A stretch of DNA of 39,302 nt from a bacterium (GCA_021787205.1 JAJYME010000008.1:1-39302); one strand, 5' to 3'; counted from the stretch's first letter, positions 16,594 through 25,315 are shown. Translations and numbers: made by a program. Notes: generated by a model not told the origin, from the letters alone.

Positions 16594-17238
16594 ATGGCCC
16601 AAAACCCGATAAAGTTTTTTAACGATGTCCCTAACATCAAGGACGCTCTTAAAAGCAGGTTTTCTTTTTTGGAAATATTCTTTGTCGTTCTTATCGTCTC
16701 TATTTTAGGATATGTCGTCGTCTCTGTCTTGAGTCCGGCGGAAATCATAAGACAGTCGAGAGATGGCCAGAGAATGGTTGAGCTGGTAGATCTCTCCCAG
16801 GCGATCAGTCTCGAAAAAGCGAATCTCGGCAGCGGCAATTTCGGGCTCTTAAAGACGGTCTATATCTCCGTGCCCGCCGAGTCGTCCGATTGCGACTATC
16901 TTTCTTCAAACCCGATGCATCTGCCTGAATTGCCGGTTGGCTGGGATTATCACTGCGTCTCTGCCGCCTCCTTGCGGAATGTCGACGGAACCGGTTGGGT
17001 TCCTCTCAATCTCTCCAACGAAATGGCTTCCTTCAAGGTGCTGCCGATTGATCCGGTGAATAACCCCGCCCACAATCTTTTCTATTCCTATTATCCTGGT
17101 ATCGGCGGTTATAAGGTCATGGCCAGGCTTGAATCAAAGAAACATAGTTTTGATGGGAGAGTCGGGGACCTTTCGGCCCGAGTTGCCGGCGGGTACGGCG
17201 TCCTGGAAAAGGGGACTGATCTTAATATCGGTCATTAG
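16594..17238 (+). CDS. Atypical type IV prepilin-like protein
   Basis: The protein has 214 residues. After a 22-residue basic leader comes FSFLEIFFVVLIVSILGYVV, matching the class III/type IV pilin helix with Glu at position +5. The residue just before the helix is Arg22, where prepilin peptidase normally needs Gly (Ala in two pilins here), so processing is doubtful. The outer domain (residues about 85-200) includes RNVDGTGWVPLN and ARLESKKH. It is clearly paralogous to the same part of the 20006-21256 pilin, but it has no LamG domain. It is probably a minor pilin or a pseudopilin that stays in the membrane. It sits alone between a terminator and the AI-2E transporter gene, apart from the pilus assembly operon. 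Confidence 0.8.
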   Translation: MAQNPIKFFNDVPNIKDALKSRFSFLEIFFVVLIVSILGYVVVSVLSPAEIIRQSRDGQRMVELVDLSQAISLEKANLGSGNFGLLKTVYISVPAESSDCDYLSSNPMHLPELPVGWDYHCVSAASLRNVDGTGWVPLNLSNEMASFKVLPIDPVNNPAHNLFYSYYPGIGGYKVMARLESKKHSFDGRVGDLSARVAGGYGVLEKGTDLNIGH

Positions 17239-17338
17239 GCGTCCCGGTTATGTCGGCTGGATTTGGGACCCGGTAAAAAGACAAAAATTCGTTTTTGCTC
17301 TTTTGATATTTTTTAGCGAATCCATTATTATTAGCTTA

Positions 17339-18406
17339 ATGTCAAATAAGACCGAGATCACAATCAGCTGGGCATCCCTTTTAAGGATTCTGGTGATTTC
17401 CGGGCTCGCCGTCGCCCTTATTTTTGTAAAGGAGGCCATCCTTATGCTCCTTTTGGCGATAGTCATATCAAGCGCCGTTGATGTGCCGGTATCCTTTCTT
17501 AAGAACAAATTCAATATCCCGAGGATATTGGGCGCTATTTTGATATATTCGGTTGTCATTTTCTGCGTCGCCTTTCTCTTCTATATCGTCTTGCCGGTAG
17601 TCATTTTGGAAGTCGGCTCTTTGGCGACCACTCTTAGGGGGACCTCTGTCGGTTCCGCTTTTAGCGACCTCTCAAGCTTTTTGAAATTAGGGACGAAGTT
17701 GACTGATTTAAGCAGCTTAAGCAAGCTGACTGATTTGATAATCAAGAGCTCGTCTCCTATATTCCAGACGATTGGCAATATTTTTTCCGGAATCGCCTTC
17801 TTTGTTTCCTCAATAATCATCTCTTTCTATATGACCCTTTCGAGGGACGGCGTTTCCAGATTCTTAAAAGCCGTTCTCCCGGATAGCGCTGAGGAAAGGG
17901 TTCTGGAGATTTACCAGAGGACTAGGAAGAAGATTGCCCTCTGGCTTCAGGGCCAGATATTGCTTTCCGTCATCATCGGCCTTTCAGTTTCTATTTCCCT
18001 TTGGGTGCTTGGCGTCAAATACGCCTTGGCTTTGGGGTTGCTCGCCGGCTTGTTTGAAATCTTGCCGGTCGTCGGCCCTGTTTTTTCCGGGGCGGTAGGT
18101 ACTCTGGTCGCCGTTTCCCAATCCACGACTTTGGGATTGTATGCCTTATTTGCCTTTGTCGCGATCCAGCAGCTCGAGAACCATATTCTGGTTCCGGTCA
18201 TTATGAAAAAGGTGGTTGATATCCATCCGGTTGCCGCCCTCTTTTCTTTGGTTGCCGGATATCAGCTCTTCGGCGTTGTCGGCATGGTTTTGTCGGTCCC
18301 GGTGACTGTCGTTATCCAGGACATCTTAGAGGAGAGGTTGAGAAGAAGGGAACATCGAAAAGGAAGATCGGCTGAGGACGTCTTAATTGAAGAAAATGGA
18401 GACTAA
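17339..18406 (+). CDS. AI-2E family transporter
   Basis: The ORF track runs upstream into the pilin gene; the ATG at 17339 gives 355 residues and a normal start (MSNKTEITISWASLLRIL). Hydrophobic segments fit the family's topology. Paired N-terminal helices come first (LLRILVISGLAVALIFV, ILMLLLAIVISSAVDV). A periplasmic-side helical segment of about 90 residues follows, then the conserved core GQILLSVIIGLSVSISLWVLG, GLLAGLFEILPVVGPVFSG and NHILVPVIMKKVVDIHPV. Members export autoinducer-2 or act as sodium/proton antiporters; the sequence does not say which. The 3' end overlaps the metG start by 11 nt, so both are co-translated. The 100-nt gap upstream (17239-17338) shows no terminator and no strong promoter. 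Confidence 0.92.
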   Translation: MSNKTEITISWASLLRILVISGLAVALIFVKEAILMLLLAIVISSAVDVPVSFLKNKFNIPRILGAILIYSVVIFCVAFLFYIVLPVVILEVGSLATTLRGTSVGSAFSDLSSFLKLGTKLTDLSSLSKLTDLIIKSSSPIFQTIGNIFSGIAFFVSSIIISFYMTLSRDGVSRFLKAVLPDSAEERVLEIYQRTRKKIALWLQGQILLSVIIGLSVSISLWVLGVKYALALGLLAGLFEILPVVGPVFSGAVGTLVAVSQSTTLGLYALFAFVAIQQLENHILVPVIMKKVVDIHPVAALFSLVAGYQLFGVVGMVLSVPVTVVIQDILEERLRRREHRKGRSAEDVLIEENGD

Positions 18407-19862
18407 AAGAGAAATAAAAAACAAGAAAAAGTTTTACATCACGACGGCGATAGCTTATGCTAACGCCGCTCCTCATATCGGTCACGCGCTTGAATACATC
18501 CAAGCGGATGCGATAGCGAGGTACCATCGCAAAAAAGAAGATGTCTGGTTTCTGACCGGCACGGATGAGCATGGGGATAAGATCAACCGTGTCGCCTTGT
18601 CGTCTGAGAAGACCGCGAAAGTTTTTGTCGATGAGATAGCCAAGATTTTCAAGGCCCTTAAGAAAGACCTTAATCTTTCTTATGATGATTTCATCAGGAC
18701 GACTGATAAGAAGAAACATTGGCCGGGGGTCTATGCCATTTGGAACAAACTCCTGAAAAGAGGCGATATTTATCTCAAGAACTATCAGGGATTGTATTGC
18801 GTTGGCTGTGAAAAATTCCTGACTGAGAAGGATCTGAACGAGGAGGGCAATTGCCCGATTCATAAGAAGAAACCGGAATTGGTTGAAGAACAAAATTACT
18901 TCTTCAGACTCTCCCGTTATGAAGGGAAAATCAGGGAGTTGATCGAGAGCGGCAAGATGGATGTGAAGCCGGCCGCCACCAGATCGGAAATCCTGTCTTT
19001 TCTCAACCAGGGGTTGGAGGATATCAGTTTCTCCAGATCGAAGAAGACCGTTCCTTGGGGAATACCCGTCAAGGATAGCGATCAGACCATTTATGTCTGG
19101 GGGGACGCGTTAGTCAATTATATCTCCGCCATTGGTTACGGTCGCGATGAGGAAACCTTTAAGCGCCTTTGGCCGGCGGAAGTCCACCTTATCGGAAAGG
19201 ATATCGCCCGTTTTCACGCTGTTATCTGGCCGGCGATGCTCTTGTCTGCCGGGCTTAAGACCCCTAAGAAAATCTTCACCCACGGTTATATCACCGTTGA
19301 TGGAGAGAAGATGTCGAAGTCTATCGGCAACGTCATCAGCGCCTTCGAACCTGCTAAGAAATACGGAATCGATCCTCTTCGTTATTATGTCCTGAGAGAG
19401 ATTCCTTCCGATGGCGATGGCGATTTCAGCTACGACCGTCTGACCGAAAGATATGAAAGGGATTTGGCTAGAGGTCTTGGAAACTTCGTTTCCCGCACCT
19501 TGAATCTGATAAACGGAGAAAAGATTGATGTTTCCAAAGCTCCTTCCAAAGAGGTCCGGGACGAGGTTAAGAGGATGAGAGCCCGAGTAGAGAAGGGCTT
19601 TGACGAATTCAGGCTTCACGAAGCTTTATCAGCCGTCTTTGACTTCATAAAGGCGGGGGATATCTATGTTAACGATAAGCAACCTTGGAAGAACAAATCC
19701 GTAAAGATCTCCAGAGACCTTTTGGCCTACCTGGAGCATATCGGCGAATACATCGAGCCGTTTATGCCGGAGACCTCAAAGAAAATAAAATCGGCTTTGA
19801 AATACAAAGAAGATTTTTGTACGCCTAAAAAGATCGACCCTTTGTTTCCTTTGCAAAAATAA
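18396..19862 (+). CDS. metG: Methionyl-tRNA synthetase
   Basis: The enzyme charges tRNA-Met, including the initiator. I chose the ATG at 18396 over the TTG at 18387, giving 488 residues. The class I HIGH motif is PHIGH near residue 26-30 and the KMSKS motif is GEKMSKSIGN near 303. A single zinc knuckle is present (CVGC near 135, then CPIH), the pattern I know from the Thermus-type enzyme. TGTDEHGDKI and YVWGDALVNYISA are family blocks. The C-terminal helical domain (KQPWKNK) binds the anticodon. There is no C-terminal EMAP/Trbp111 dimerisation domain. The gene overlaps the AI-2E transporter gene and is followed by a terminator. Confidence 0.96.
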   Translation: METKREIKNKKKFYITTAIAYANAAPHIGHALEYIQADAIARYHRKKEDVWFLTGTDEHGDKINRVALSSEKTAKVFVDEIAKIFKALKKDLNLSYDDFIRTTDKKKHWPGVYAIWNKLLKRGDIYLKNYQGLYCVGCEKFLTEKDLNEEGNCPIHKKKPELVEEQNYFFRLSRYEGKIRELIESGKMDVKPAATRSEILSFLNQGLEDISFSRSKKTVPWGIPVKDSDQTIYVWGDALVNYISAIGYGRDEETFKRLWPAEVHLIGKDIARFHAVIWPAMLLSAGLKTPKKIFTHGYITVDGEKMSKSIGNVISAFEPAKKYGIDPLRYYVLREIPSDGDGDFSYDRLTERYERDLARGLGNFVSRTLNLINGEKIDVSKAPSKEVRDEVKRMRARVEKGFDEFRLHEALSAVFDFIKAGDIYVNDKQPWKNKSVKISRDLLAYLEHIGEYIEPFMPETSKKIKSALKYKEDFCTPKKIDPLFPLQK

Positions 19863-19870
19863 TTTTTTTA

Positions 19871-19901
19871 ATACGCGTCCGACTGGATGCGTATTTTTTT
19901 T
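19871..19901 (+). terminator. metG terminator
   Basis: ATACGCGTCC-GACT-GGATGCGTAT is followed by T8. Confidence 0.9.
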
Positions 19902-19991
19902 GGAAATGGATCCGATGTGATTCCGATTTTTTCTTGCTGATTTCACGATGAAGTTTTGCGGCGGTTTGGTGTCGGAAATGCAAGAAGGTGT

Positions 19992-19997
19992 TATAAT
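19992..19997 (+). promoter_or_regulatory. Extended -10 box of the 20006 pilin gene
   Basis: TG-T-TATAAT lies 8 nt before the ATG, with no convincing -35 box. This implies a leaderless mRNA. Confidence 0.6.
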
Positions 19998-20005
19998 TAG
20001 AACCG

Positions 20006-21256
20006 ATGAAAAATCTTTTCAGGAAAAACTCCGCTTTTACAATCGTCGAGCTTCTGATAACGATTGCCATTGTGATTATTCTCGCTTCCTCGGTTGTCCT
20101 CTATCTTAATCCGGTACAGCGCCTTGCTGAAGGCAGGGATAGTCGTCGCACTAACGAGCTCAACCAGATCTCGGCTGCTCTTAGACTTGTTTATAACCAA
20201 GGCAAAATCAAGGGTAATTCTCAGGTGGTTTATCTTTCTCTGCCGGATTCGTCCGCCACTTGCGGCTCCTATTCTTTGCCGCAGTTGCCCTCAGGTTGGT
20301 CATACGCCTGCGCCCCTTCAGCGACCTATCTTAATGTCGATGGCACCGGTTGGATCCCGGTCAATTTTAACGTCATCCCCGGGGGTTCGACCTTATCCTT
20401 TATTCCGGCTGACCCAAGGAATACCCAGGATTTTTATTATGCCTATGTCACCGACCCGACGGATCACACTTTCGTCGTGACCTCTCTTCTGGAATCTGAA
20501 AAGCATATGAAACTTGCCGCTGCTAAAGACAATGGTTATGACGCCGGGCGTTATGAAGTCGGTTCTAAGGTGGCTTTATGGGGCGATGCCGCCGGCCTTG
20601 TTGCTTATTGGCCGCTGAATGAGGGCAGTGGAAGTGTGATTCATGATTATTCGAGTTCTGCGGCAAATCTGACGGCTTATTCTTTGGTAAACTGGGTTGC
20701 TGGTAAAAACGGCCCTGGAGTCCAGATGGATCCGACAATCTCTACCGGTTGCACAAACCAAAACGCGGGTATTTATAGCAACTCCCTCCCAGCTGCAATT
20801 AAGAATCTTCCCGCGGGAAAGTTCACCCTCTCATGGTGGAACTATCTTCCGTCGAACAGTGGAGTTGCGAGGGTGCATCTGGCGACAACCATCCCAGTGA
20901 CAAGCTGCGGCAACTGCTCTATCTGGAATCGAGTTAATTCAGTCACGACCAATGCATCCGGATATTCCTCGGCTAGTCTTACATACTCAGCTCCATCCAT
21001 AAACGTCTGGCATCATTTTGCTTATACATTTGATCCCATCTCTGGTCAGTCTTATATGTATGTGGACGGCAAACAGACGGCGAGCGGAGCTTTGATTGCC
21101 GGTGGCAATTACGGGACAATCCAATGGGTTGGAATTGGTGTTTACACGCCATCTTGCGTTGATTCGATTCCTGGGCAAATTTTGAATCATGTCCGACTCT
21201 ACAACAGATTGTTGTCCCCAGTAGAAATCCAGTCTGCTTATTCTTCAGAAAGATAG
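20006..21256 (+). CDS. Type IV prepilin with a LamG-like C-terminal domain
   Basis: The 416-residue protein has a short basic leader and prepilin helix AFTIVELLITIAIVIIL (Ala at -1, Glu at +5). The next module (residues about 70-185) contains LNVDGTGWIPVNFN and SLLESEKH and is paralogous to the 16594 pilin. From about residue 192 to the end is a concanavalin/LamG fold, with WPLNEGSGSVIHDYS at its start, WHHFAYTFDPISGQSYMYVDGK in the middle and VRLYNRLLSPVEIQSAY as the last strand. LamG domains bind carbohydrate or protein ligands. This is probably a minor pilin carrying an adhesin tip that helps the cell contact a host or a surface. It is a single-gene unit. Confidence 0.92.
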   Translation: MKNLFRKNSAFTIVELLITIAIVIILASSVVLYLNPVQRLAEGRDSRRTNELNQISAALRLVYNQGKIKGNSQVVYLSLPDSSATCGSYSLPQLPSGWSYACAPSATYLNVDGTGWIPVNFNVIPGGSTLSFIPADPRNTQDFYYAYVTDPTDHTFVVTSLLESEKHMKLAAAKDNGYDAGRYEVGSKVALWGDAAGLVAYWPLNEGSGSVIHDYSSSAANLTAYSLVNWVAGKNGPGVQMDPTISTGCTNQNAGIYSNSLPAAIKNLPAGKFTLSWWNYLPSNSGVARVHLATTIPVTSCGNCSIWNRVNSVTTNASGYSSASLTYSAPSINVWHHFAYTFDPISGQSYMYVDGKQTASGALIAGGNYGTIQWVGIGVYTPSCVDSIPGQILNHVRLYNRLLSPVEIQSAYSSER

Positions 21257-21267
21257 ATTACTCTTAT

Positions 21268-21297
21268 AAAACAAGGGAATTGCCCCCTTGTTTTTTT
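21268..21297 (+). terminator. Terminator of the LamG pilin gene
   Basis: ACAAGGG...CCCTTGT runs into T7. The tatD ATG is only 18 nt further on. Confidence 0.8.
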
Positions 21298-21315
21298 GTT
21301 GCTAGTATAACACTT

Positions 21316-22137
21316 ATGAATCCTTACTTGATTGATGCTCATTCTCATCTTCAATTCCCTCAGTATGAAGCTGACAGGGAGGAGGTGATAAAGAGAATGT
21401 TTGATAAGAATATCTGGACCATTTGCGCCGGGAGCAATTCCATTTCTTCCGAGTGGGGCATCGCCCTCGCTGAAAGGTTTGAGAAGGGCATTTATGCCAC
21501 CGTTGGCATCCATCCTTCCCATTCCACCGAAACTGACGAACCTCTTGAGGTTGATGGCGGTTACGATAAATTCGATTATGAAAAAATGCTGGCTTTGGCT
21601 AGCAGGAAGAAGGTGGTCGGCATTGGCGAATTCGGCTTCGAATTCTTCGACGATAAAAAAACCTTGGATGATCAAAGAATTCTTTTTGACCTCCACCTTG
21701 ATCTGGCCAACGAGGTTAAAAAGCCGGTCGTCATTCATTGTCGTAACGGTTATGAGGAAACTCTGGACGCCCTTTATGCCAATAGGGAGAAATTATTGCC
21801 GGAGGCGGGGATTATGCATTTCTATTCGGGCGATAAGGAATACGCCAGGAAGTTTTTGGATTTGGGGTTCAGCTTCACTTTTGGCGGAGCCCTGACTTTG
21901 CCGAAGAAAGCTGACGGCGCTGATTTTGCCGAAGCCTTGGCGTATTTGCCGCAAGACAGGATTCTCTTCGAGACTGATGCCCCTTATGTCGCTCCGAAGA
22001 AGTACCGCGGCCAGCGAAACGAGCCCGCTTTCGTCGAGGAAGTCCTACTTAAAGCCTCGGAAGTTCTCCAGGTTCCAGCAGATGTCCTTGCAAAAAGCTC
22101 GGTCGAAAACACCTTGAGAGTCTTTAATCTTATTTGA
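21316..22137 (+). CDS. tatD: TatD-family metal-dependent deoxyribonuclease
   Basis: The ATG at 21316 gives 273 residues, normal for TatD. The amidohydrolase TIM-barrel metal ligands are present: DAHSHL at the N terminus (Asp7, His9, His11), GEFGFEF (Glu), VIHCRNGYEE (His), IMHFYSGDKEYA (His), and FETDAPYV (Asp). TatD enzymes are 3'-5' exonucleases that act on DNA and have roles in repair and apoptosis-like DNA clean-up. TATAAC at 21306-21311 is only 4 nt before the ATG, too close for a normal promoter, so its transcription start is uncertain; read-through from the pilin gene is possible. Confidence 0.94.
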   Translation: MNPYLIDAHSHLQFPQYEADREEVIKRMFDKNIWTICAGSNSISSEWGIALAERFEKGIYATVGIHPSHSTETDEPLEVDGGYDKFDYEKMLALASRKKVVGIGEFGFEFFDDKKTLDDQRILFDLHLDLANEVKKPVVIHCRNGYEETLDALYANREKLLPEAGIMHFYSGDKEYARKFLDLGFSFTFGGALTLPKKADGADFAEALAYLPQDRILFETDAPYVAPKKYRGQRNEPAFVEEVLLKASEVLQVPADVLAKSSVENTLRVFNLI

Positions 22138-22147
22138 GTTTTACCCT

Positions 22148-22166
22148 CAAAAGTTATAAACTTTTG
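22148..22166 (+). repeat. Perfect inverted repeat before leuS
   Basis: CAAAAGTT-ATA-AACTTTTG. It contains TATAAA at its centre and is not followed by a T run. It could be an operator for leuS, or a weak hairpin at the end of the tatD mRNA. Confidence 0.5.
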
Positions 22167-22206
22167 CTTAATAGGCGGCGTCCATACAGCCGTTTAAACA
22201 CTAATC

Positions 22207-24768
22207 ATGAAAAAAGCTAGCAGTCAGAAAACCGTTTCCGCCAAAAGCTCCGGCGCGGTAAAATCTGCCAAAAAACCGGCCAAAATGGCTGTGTCCAAAA
22301 AAGAACCGAAAAAGGCGGCCGTCAAAGCCGCTCCCAAGAAGTCTCTGAAATCTGCCAAAGTCGTGAAGAAGGCTGTCAAAAAAGCCTACCCCAAGGAATA
22401 TCCCTTTAAGGAGATCGAGAAACGTTGGTCGACCAATTGGATCGAAAAGAAAGTTTACGAACCGGATTTGAAGAAAGCCAAGAATCCCTTCTATAACTTG
22501 ATGATGTTCCCTTATCCTTCGGCTGAAGGGCTTCACGTCGGCAATATGTATGCTTTCACCGGAACGGATATCTATGGGCGTTTTAAGAGAATGTCCGGCT
22601 TTGATGTTTTTGAACCGATCGGTTTGGACGGTTTTGGAATCCATTCGGAGAACTACGCCATGAAGAAGGGCGTCCATCCGATGAAGCAAGCGAAGGTCGC
22701 GGAAAAGAACTTCTACAACCAGCTTAAGATGATCGGCAATGGTTTCGCCTGGGAAGAAAGGTTGGAGACCTATAACCCGGAATACTATAAGTTTACCCAG
22801 TGGATCTTCACCTCTCTCTTTAATGCCGGATTGGCTTATAGGAAGAATGCGCCGGTCAACTGGTGTCCTTCTTGTAAGACGGTTTTGTCTGATGAACAGG
22901 TTATCGCTGGAAGATGTGAGAGATGCGACAGTGAGGTTTCCAAGAAAGAGCTTAATCAGTGGTTCTTCAGGATCACCAAATATGCTCCCAAGCTTTTAAA
23001 GAACTTGGACAAGCTTGATTGGTCGGAAAAGGTGAAGACCGCCCAGAGAAATTGGATCGGCGAATCAAAGGGAACCCAGATCAAGTTCTCCTTGGATACC
23101 GGAACCGAAAAAGAATTGTCGGTTGAAGTCTTTACTACTAGGCCCGATACGATCATGGGTGTCAGCTTTATGGTTGTCGCCCCGGAAAGCGAGACCTTAA
23201 AAGAGCTCCTGAATTATGTTCAGAACAGGGAAGATGTCGAGCAATATATCTTCGAAGCTAAGAACAAGCCGGAGGTTGAGCGTATTGCCGATGATAAGGA
23301 AAAGACCGGTATCGTCTTAAAAGGCGTTAAGGCGATCAACCCTGCGAACGGGATGCCTATCCCTCTTTATGTCGCCGATTATGTCCTCTCCGGGTATGGA
23401 ACCGGATTTGTCATGGGCGTTCCCGCTTATGACGAAAGGGATTTGGCCTTTGCCGAGAAATACGATTTGCCGATATTGAATGCTCCCCTCATTGATAGGG
23501 ACAAGGCCATTAAGCAAGTTAACGGAAAAGAGGTGACTCAATACCGTCTTCGCGACTGGTGTGTTTCCCGTCAGCGATATTGGGGCGCTCCCATTCCTTT
23601 GGTCTATTGCGAGCATTGCGCCGAGAAGGTCAAGAAAGCCAAGGGTGCGGAAAGAAAACAATATTCGGCTGGTGAGTTGGAGAACCCCGGTTGGTTCGCC
23701 GTCAAGGAGAAGGATCTCCCCGTCGAGCTTCCTTTCGTTAAGGAATTCCGTCCGGAGGGGGCTGGCACTTCACCGCTCGCAGCTGTTAAAAAATTCTACA
23801 CCGCCAAATGTCCCAAATGCGGGAAGGAGGCGAGAAGGGAAACCGATGTCTGCGATACTTTCCTTGATTCGTCTTGGTATTTCCTTCGCTATCCGTCAGT
23901 CAAGAGCAAAAAAGTTGCTTTCGATTCGAAAACGACCGCCAAGTGGTTGCCGGTCAACATGTATCTTGGAGGAGCCGAGCACTCCGTTCTTCACTTGCTT
24001 TATTCGCGTTTCGTGACCATGGTTCTCAAGGACTTGAAGCTTGTCAATTTTGACGAACCCTTCACCAAGTTCAGAGCTCATGGCCTTGTTATCAAGGACG
24101 GCAAGAAAATGTCCAAGTCTAAAGGCAACGTCGTCAATCCTGATGATTACATCAAGCAATTCGGTGCCGATGTCCTTCGTATGACTCTTATGTTCATGGG
24201 GCCGCTCGAAGACGGTGGGGACTTCAGGGACGCTGGAGTTGTCGGTATCGTCCGCTTCTTGAATCGCGTTTGGAATTTCGGAACCTCGTTTAACTTCAGT
24301 AATGGTGAATTGTCGCAATGGATGCACAAGACCATCAAGGAGGTCACCGAGGATTTGGAAAACTTGAAATACAATACAGCCATCTCCGAGCTCATGGTCG
24401 CCATCAATAATTTCTATGACAAGCCGGATGAGGTCAGTAAAAAAGACCGCGATGCGTTCTTAAAACTTTTGGCTCCCTTGGCTCCGTTCATCACCGAAGA
24501 GCTTTGGAGCGTTGTCGGAAACAAGGGATCGATTCACAGGGCTTCTTGGCCGGAATACGACAAGAAGGCCTTGAAGGAAGAAAACTTCGATTTGGTTATC
24601 CAAATTAACGGCAAGGTAAGGCACACTATTCGCGCCAAGCGTGGCATTTCCGAGGAGAAAGCCCTCAAGCTGGCTTTAGCCGAGGAGAAGGTTAATCAAT
24701 TCCTGGAAGGGGAAACGATAAAGAAAGTCTTTTTCGTCCCTGATAGGTTGATAAATCTGGTAATTTAG
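22207..24768 (+). CDS. leuS: Leucyl-tRNA synthetase with a lysine-rich N-terminal extension
   Basis: The enzyme charges tRNA-Leu; 853 residues. Residues 1 to about 60 are Lys/Ala-rich and low-complexity, resembling the RpoD tail. The bacterial-type core starts at YPFKEIEKRWSTNW. The HIGH-like motif is GLHVGN near residue 106, and the KMSKS motif is KKMSKSKGNVVNPDDY near 632. The CP1 editing domain is complete: TRPDTIMGV, then GTGFVMGVPAYDERD with the catalytic Asp. Zinc-type cysteines are seen in WCPSCKTV...CERCD and CPKCGKEA. YRLRDWCVSRQRYWGAPIP is the standard block after editing. The C-terminal domain ends FVPDRLINLVI. No T-box leader is visible upstream. It is followed by a strong terminator. 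Confidence 0.96.
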   Translation: MKKASSQKTVSAKSSGAVKSAKKPAKMAVSKKEPKKAAVKAAPKKSLKSAKVVKKAVKKAYPKEYPFKEIEKRWSTNWIEKKVYEPDLKKAKNPFYNLMMFPYPSAEGLHVGNMYAFTGTDIYGRFKRMSGFDVFEPIGLDGFGIHSENYAMKKGVHPMKQAKVAEKNFYNQLKMIGNGFAWEERLETYNPEYYKFTQWIFTSLFNAGLAYRKNAPVNWCPSCKTVLSDEQVIAGRCERCDSEVSKKELNQWFFRITKYAPKLLKNLDKLDWSEKVKTAQRNWIGESKGTQIKFSLDTGTEKELSVEVFTTRPDTIMGVSFMVVAPESETLKELLNYVQNREDVEQYIFEAKNKPEVERIADDKEKTGIVLKGVKAINPANGMPIPLYVADYVLSGYGTGFVMGVPAYDERDLAFAEKYDLPILNAPLIDRDKAIKQVNGKEVTQYRLRDWCVSRQRYWGAPIPLVYCEHCAEKVKKAKGAERKQYSAGELENPGWFAVKEKDLPVELPFVKEFRPEGAGTSPLAAVKKFYTAKCPKCGKEARRETDVCDTFLDSSWYFLRYPSVKSKKVAFDSKTTAKWLPVNMYLGGAEHSVLHLLYSRFVTMVLKDLKLVNFDEPFTKFRAHGLVIKDGKKMSKSKGNVVNPDDYIKQFGADVLRMTLMFMGPLEDGGDFRDAGVVGIVRFLNRVWNFGTSFNFSNGELSQWMHKTIKEVTEDLENLKYNTAISELMVAINNFYDKPDEVSKKDRDAFLKLLAPLAPFITEELWSVVGNKGSIHRASWPEYDKKALKEENFDLVIQINGKVRHTIRAKRGISEEKALKLALAEEKVNQFLEGETIKKVFFVPDRLINLVI

Positions 24769-24771
24769 CTT

Positions 24772-24811
24772 AAACTCGTCTTTGCAGACTACCTGTAAAG
24801 GCGAGTTTTTT
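24772..24811 (+). terminator. leuS terminator
   Basis: A long stem of about 16 bp (AAACTCGTCTTTGCAG with CTGTAAAGGCGAGTTT) is followed by a T run. Confidence 0.9.
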
Positions 24812-24816
24812 GTCTC

Positions 24817-24845
24817 TTGACGGAAAACAGCGAATGTGTTATAAT
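24817..24845 (+). promoter_or_regulatory. Promoter of the fibronectin-III gene
   Basis: TTGACG (24817-24822), a 17-nt spacer and an extended -10, TG-T-TATAAT (24840-24845). The ATG is 11 nt on. This is one of the best promoters in the window. Confidence 0.8.
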
Positions 24846-24856
24846 ACTAGAAACAA

Positions 24857-25285
24857 ATGAAAGACAAGCGAGTCTTAATTTTAATAGCAGTTTCGGCCAT
24901 TTTTTTTGGCTTTTTGTCGTTAGCTTATAGAACGGCTTCTTCGCTTGCAACCATTTCCTTGGCTAGCATTAATGATGCCGGGATCAATACCGCTGATTTC
25001 ACCAAAGACAGACGCGGCCTTCCGGAAAGAGTGACTGGCGTCAGGGTAGACTCTTCTGATTGCGAGGTTGATTTATTCTGGAATGGAATCACCGGTGCCA
25101 GGGGATACAGGATTTATAAAGGAGATTCTGTCGGCGCGGAGACTATCTACTCCGGCTCCAACGGCATCCAATTTACCGATACCAACGTCAAATGCGGCAA
25201 AAAATATTCATATCGCATTTCGGCGATCAATAACAAAGGCGAGGGCTTGAAGTCCTCTCCGGTGCAGATTGTCCCCGAGGAATAA
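24857..25285 (+). CDS. Secreted or anchored protein with one fibronectin type III domain
   Basis: The 142-residue protein has an N-terminal signal anchor (VLILIAVSAIFFGFLSLAY), a short linker, and a single FN3 domain from about residue 52. The FN3 marks are the Trp in VDLFWNGITGARGYRIYKG and the Tyr-containing strand KKYSYRISAINNKGEG just before the last strand. Two cysteines (SDCEV, VKCGK) may form a disulfide. FN3 modules mediate protein or carbohydrate contact. There is no catalytic domain, so it is a small surface-binding protein. It is a single-gene unit with a strong promoter and terminator. Confidence 0.88.
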   Translation: MKDKRVLILIAVSAIFFGFLSLAYRTASSLATISLASINDAGINTADFTKDRRGLPERVTGVRVDSSDCEVDLFWNGITGARGYRIYKGDSVGAETIYSGSNGIQFTDTNVKCGKKYSYRISAINNKGEGLKSSPVQIVPEE

Positions 25286-25315
25286 TAAAGAGGCTTAAAC
25301 CTCTTTATTTTTTTT
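25286..25315 (+). terminator. Terminator of the FN3 gene
   Basis: AAAGAGG-CTTAAA-CCTCTTT is followed by ATTTTTTTT. Confidence 0.85.

Noticed and set aside
22138-22206. T-box riboswitch for leuS
   Set aside because: Only 69 nt separate tatD and leuS, too short for a T-box, and there is no antiterminator motif.
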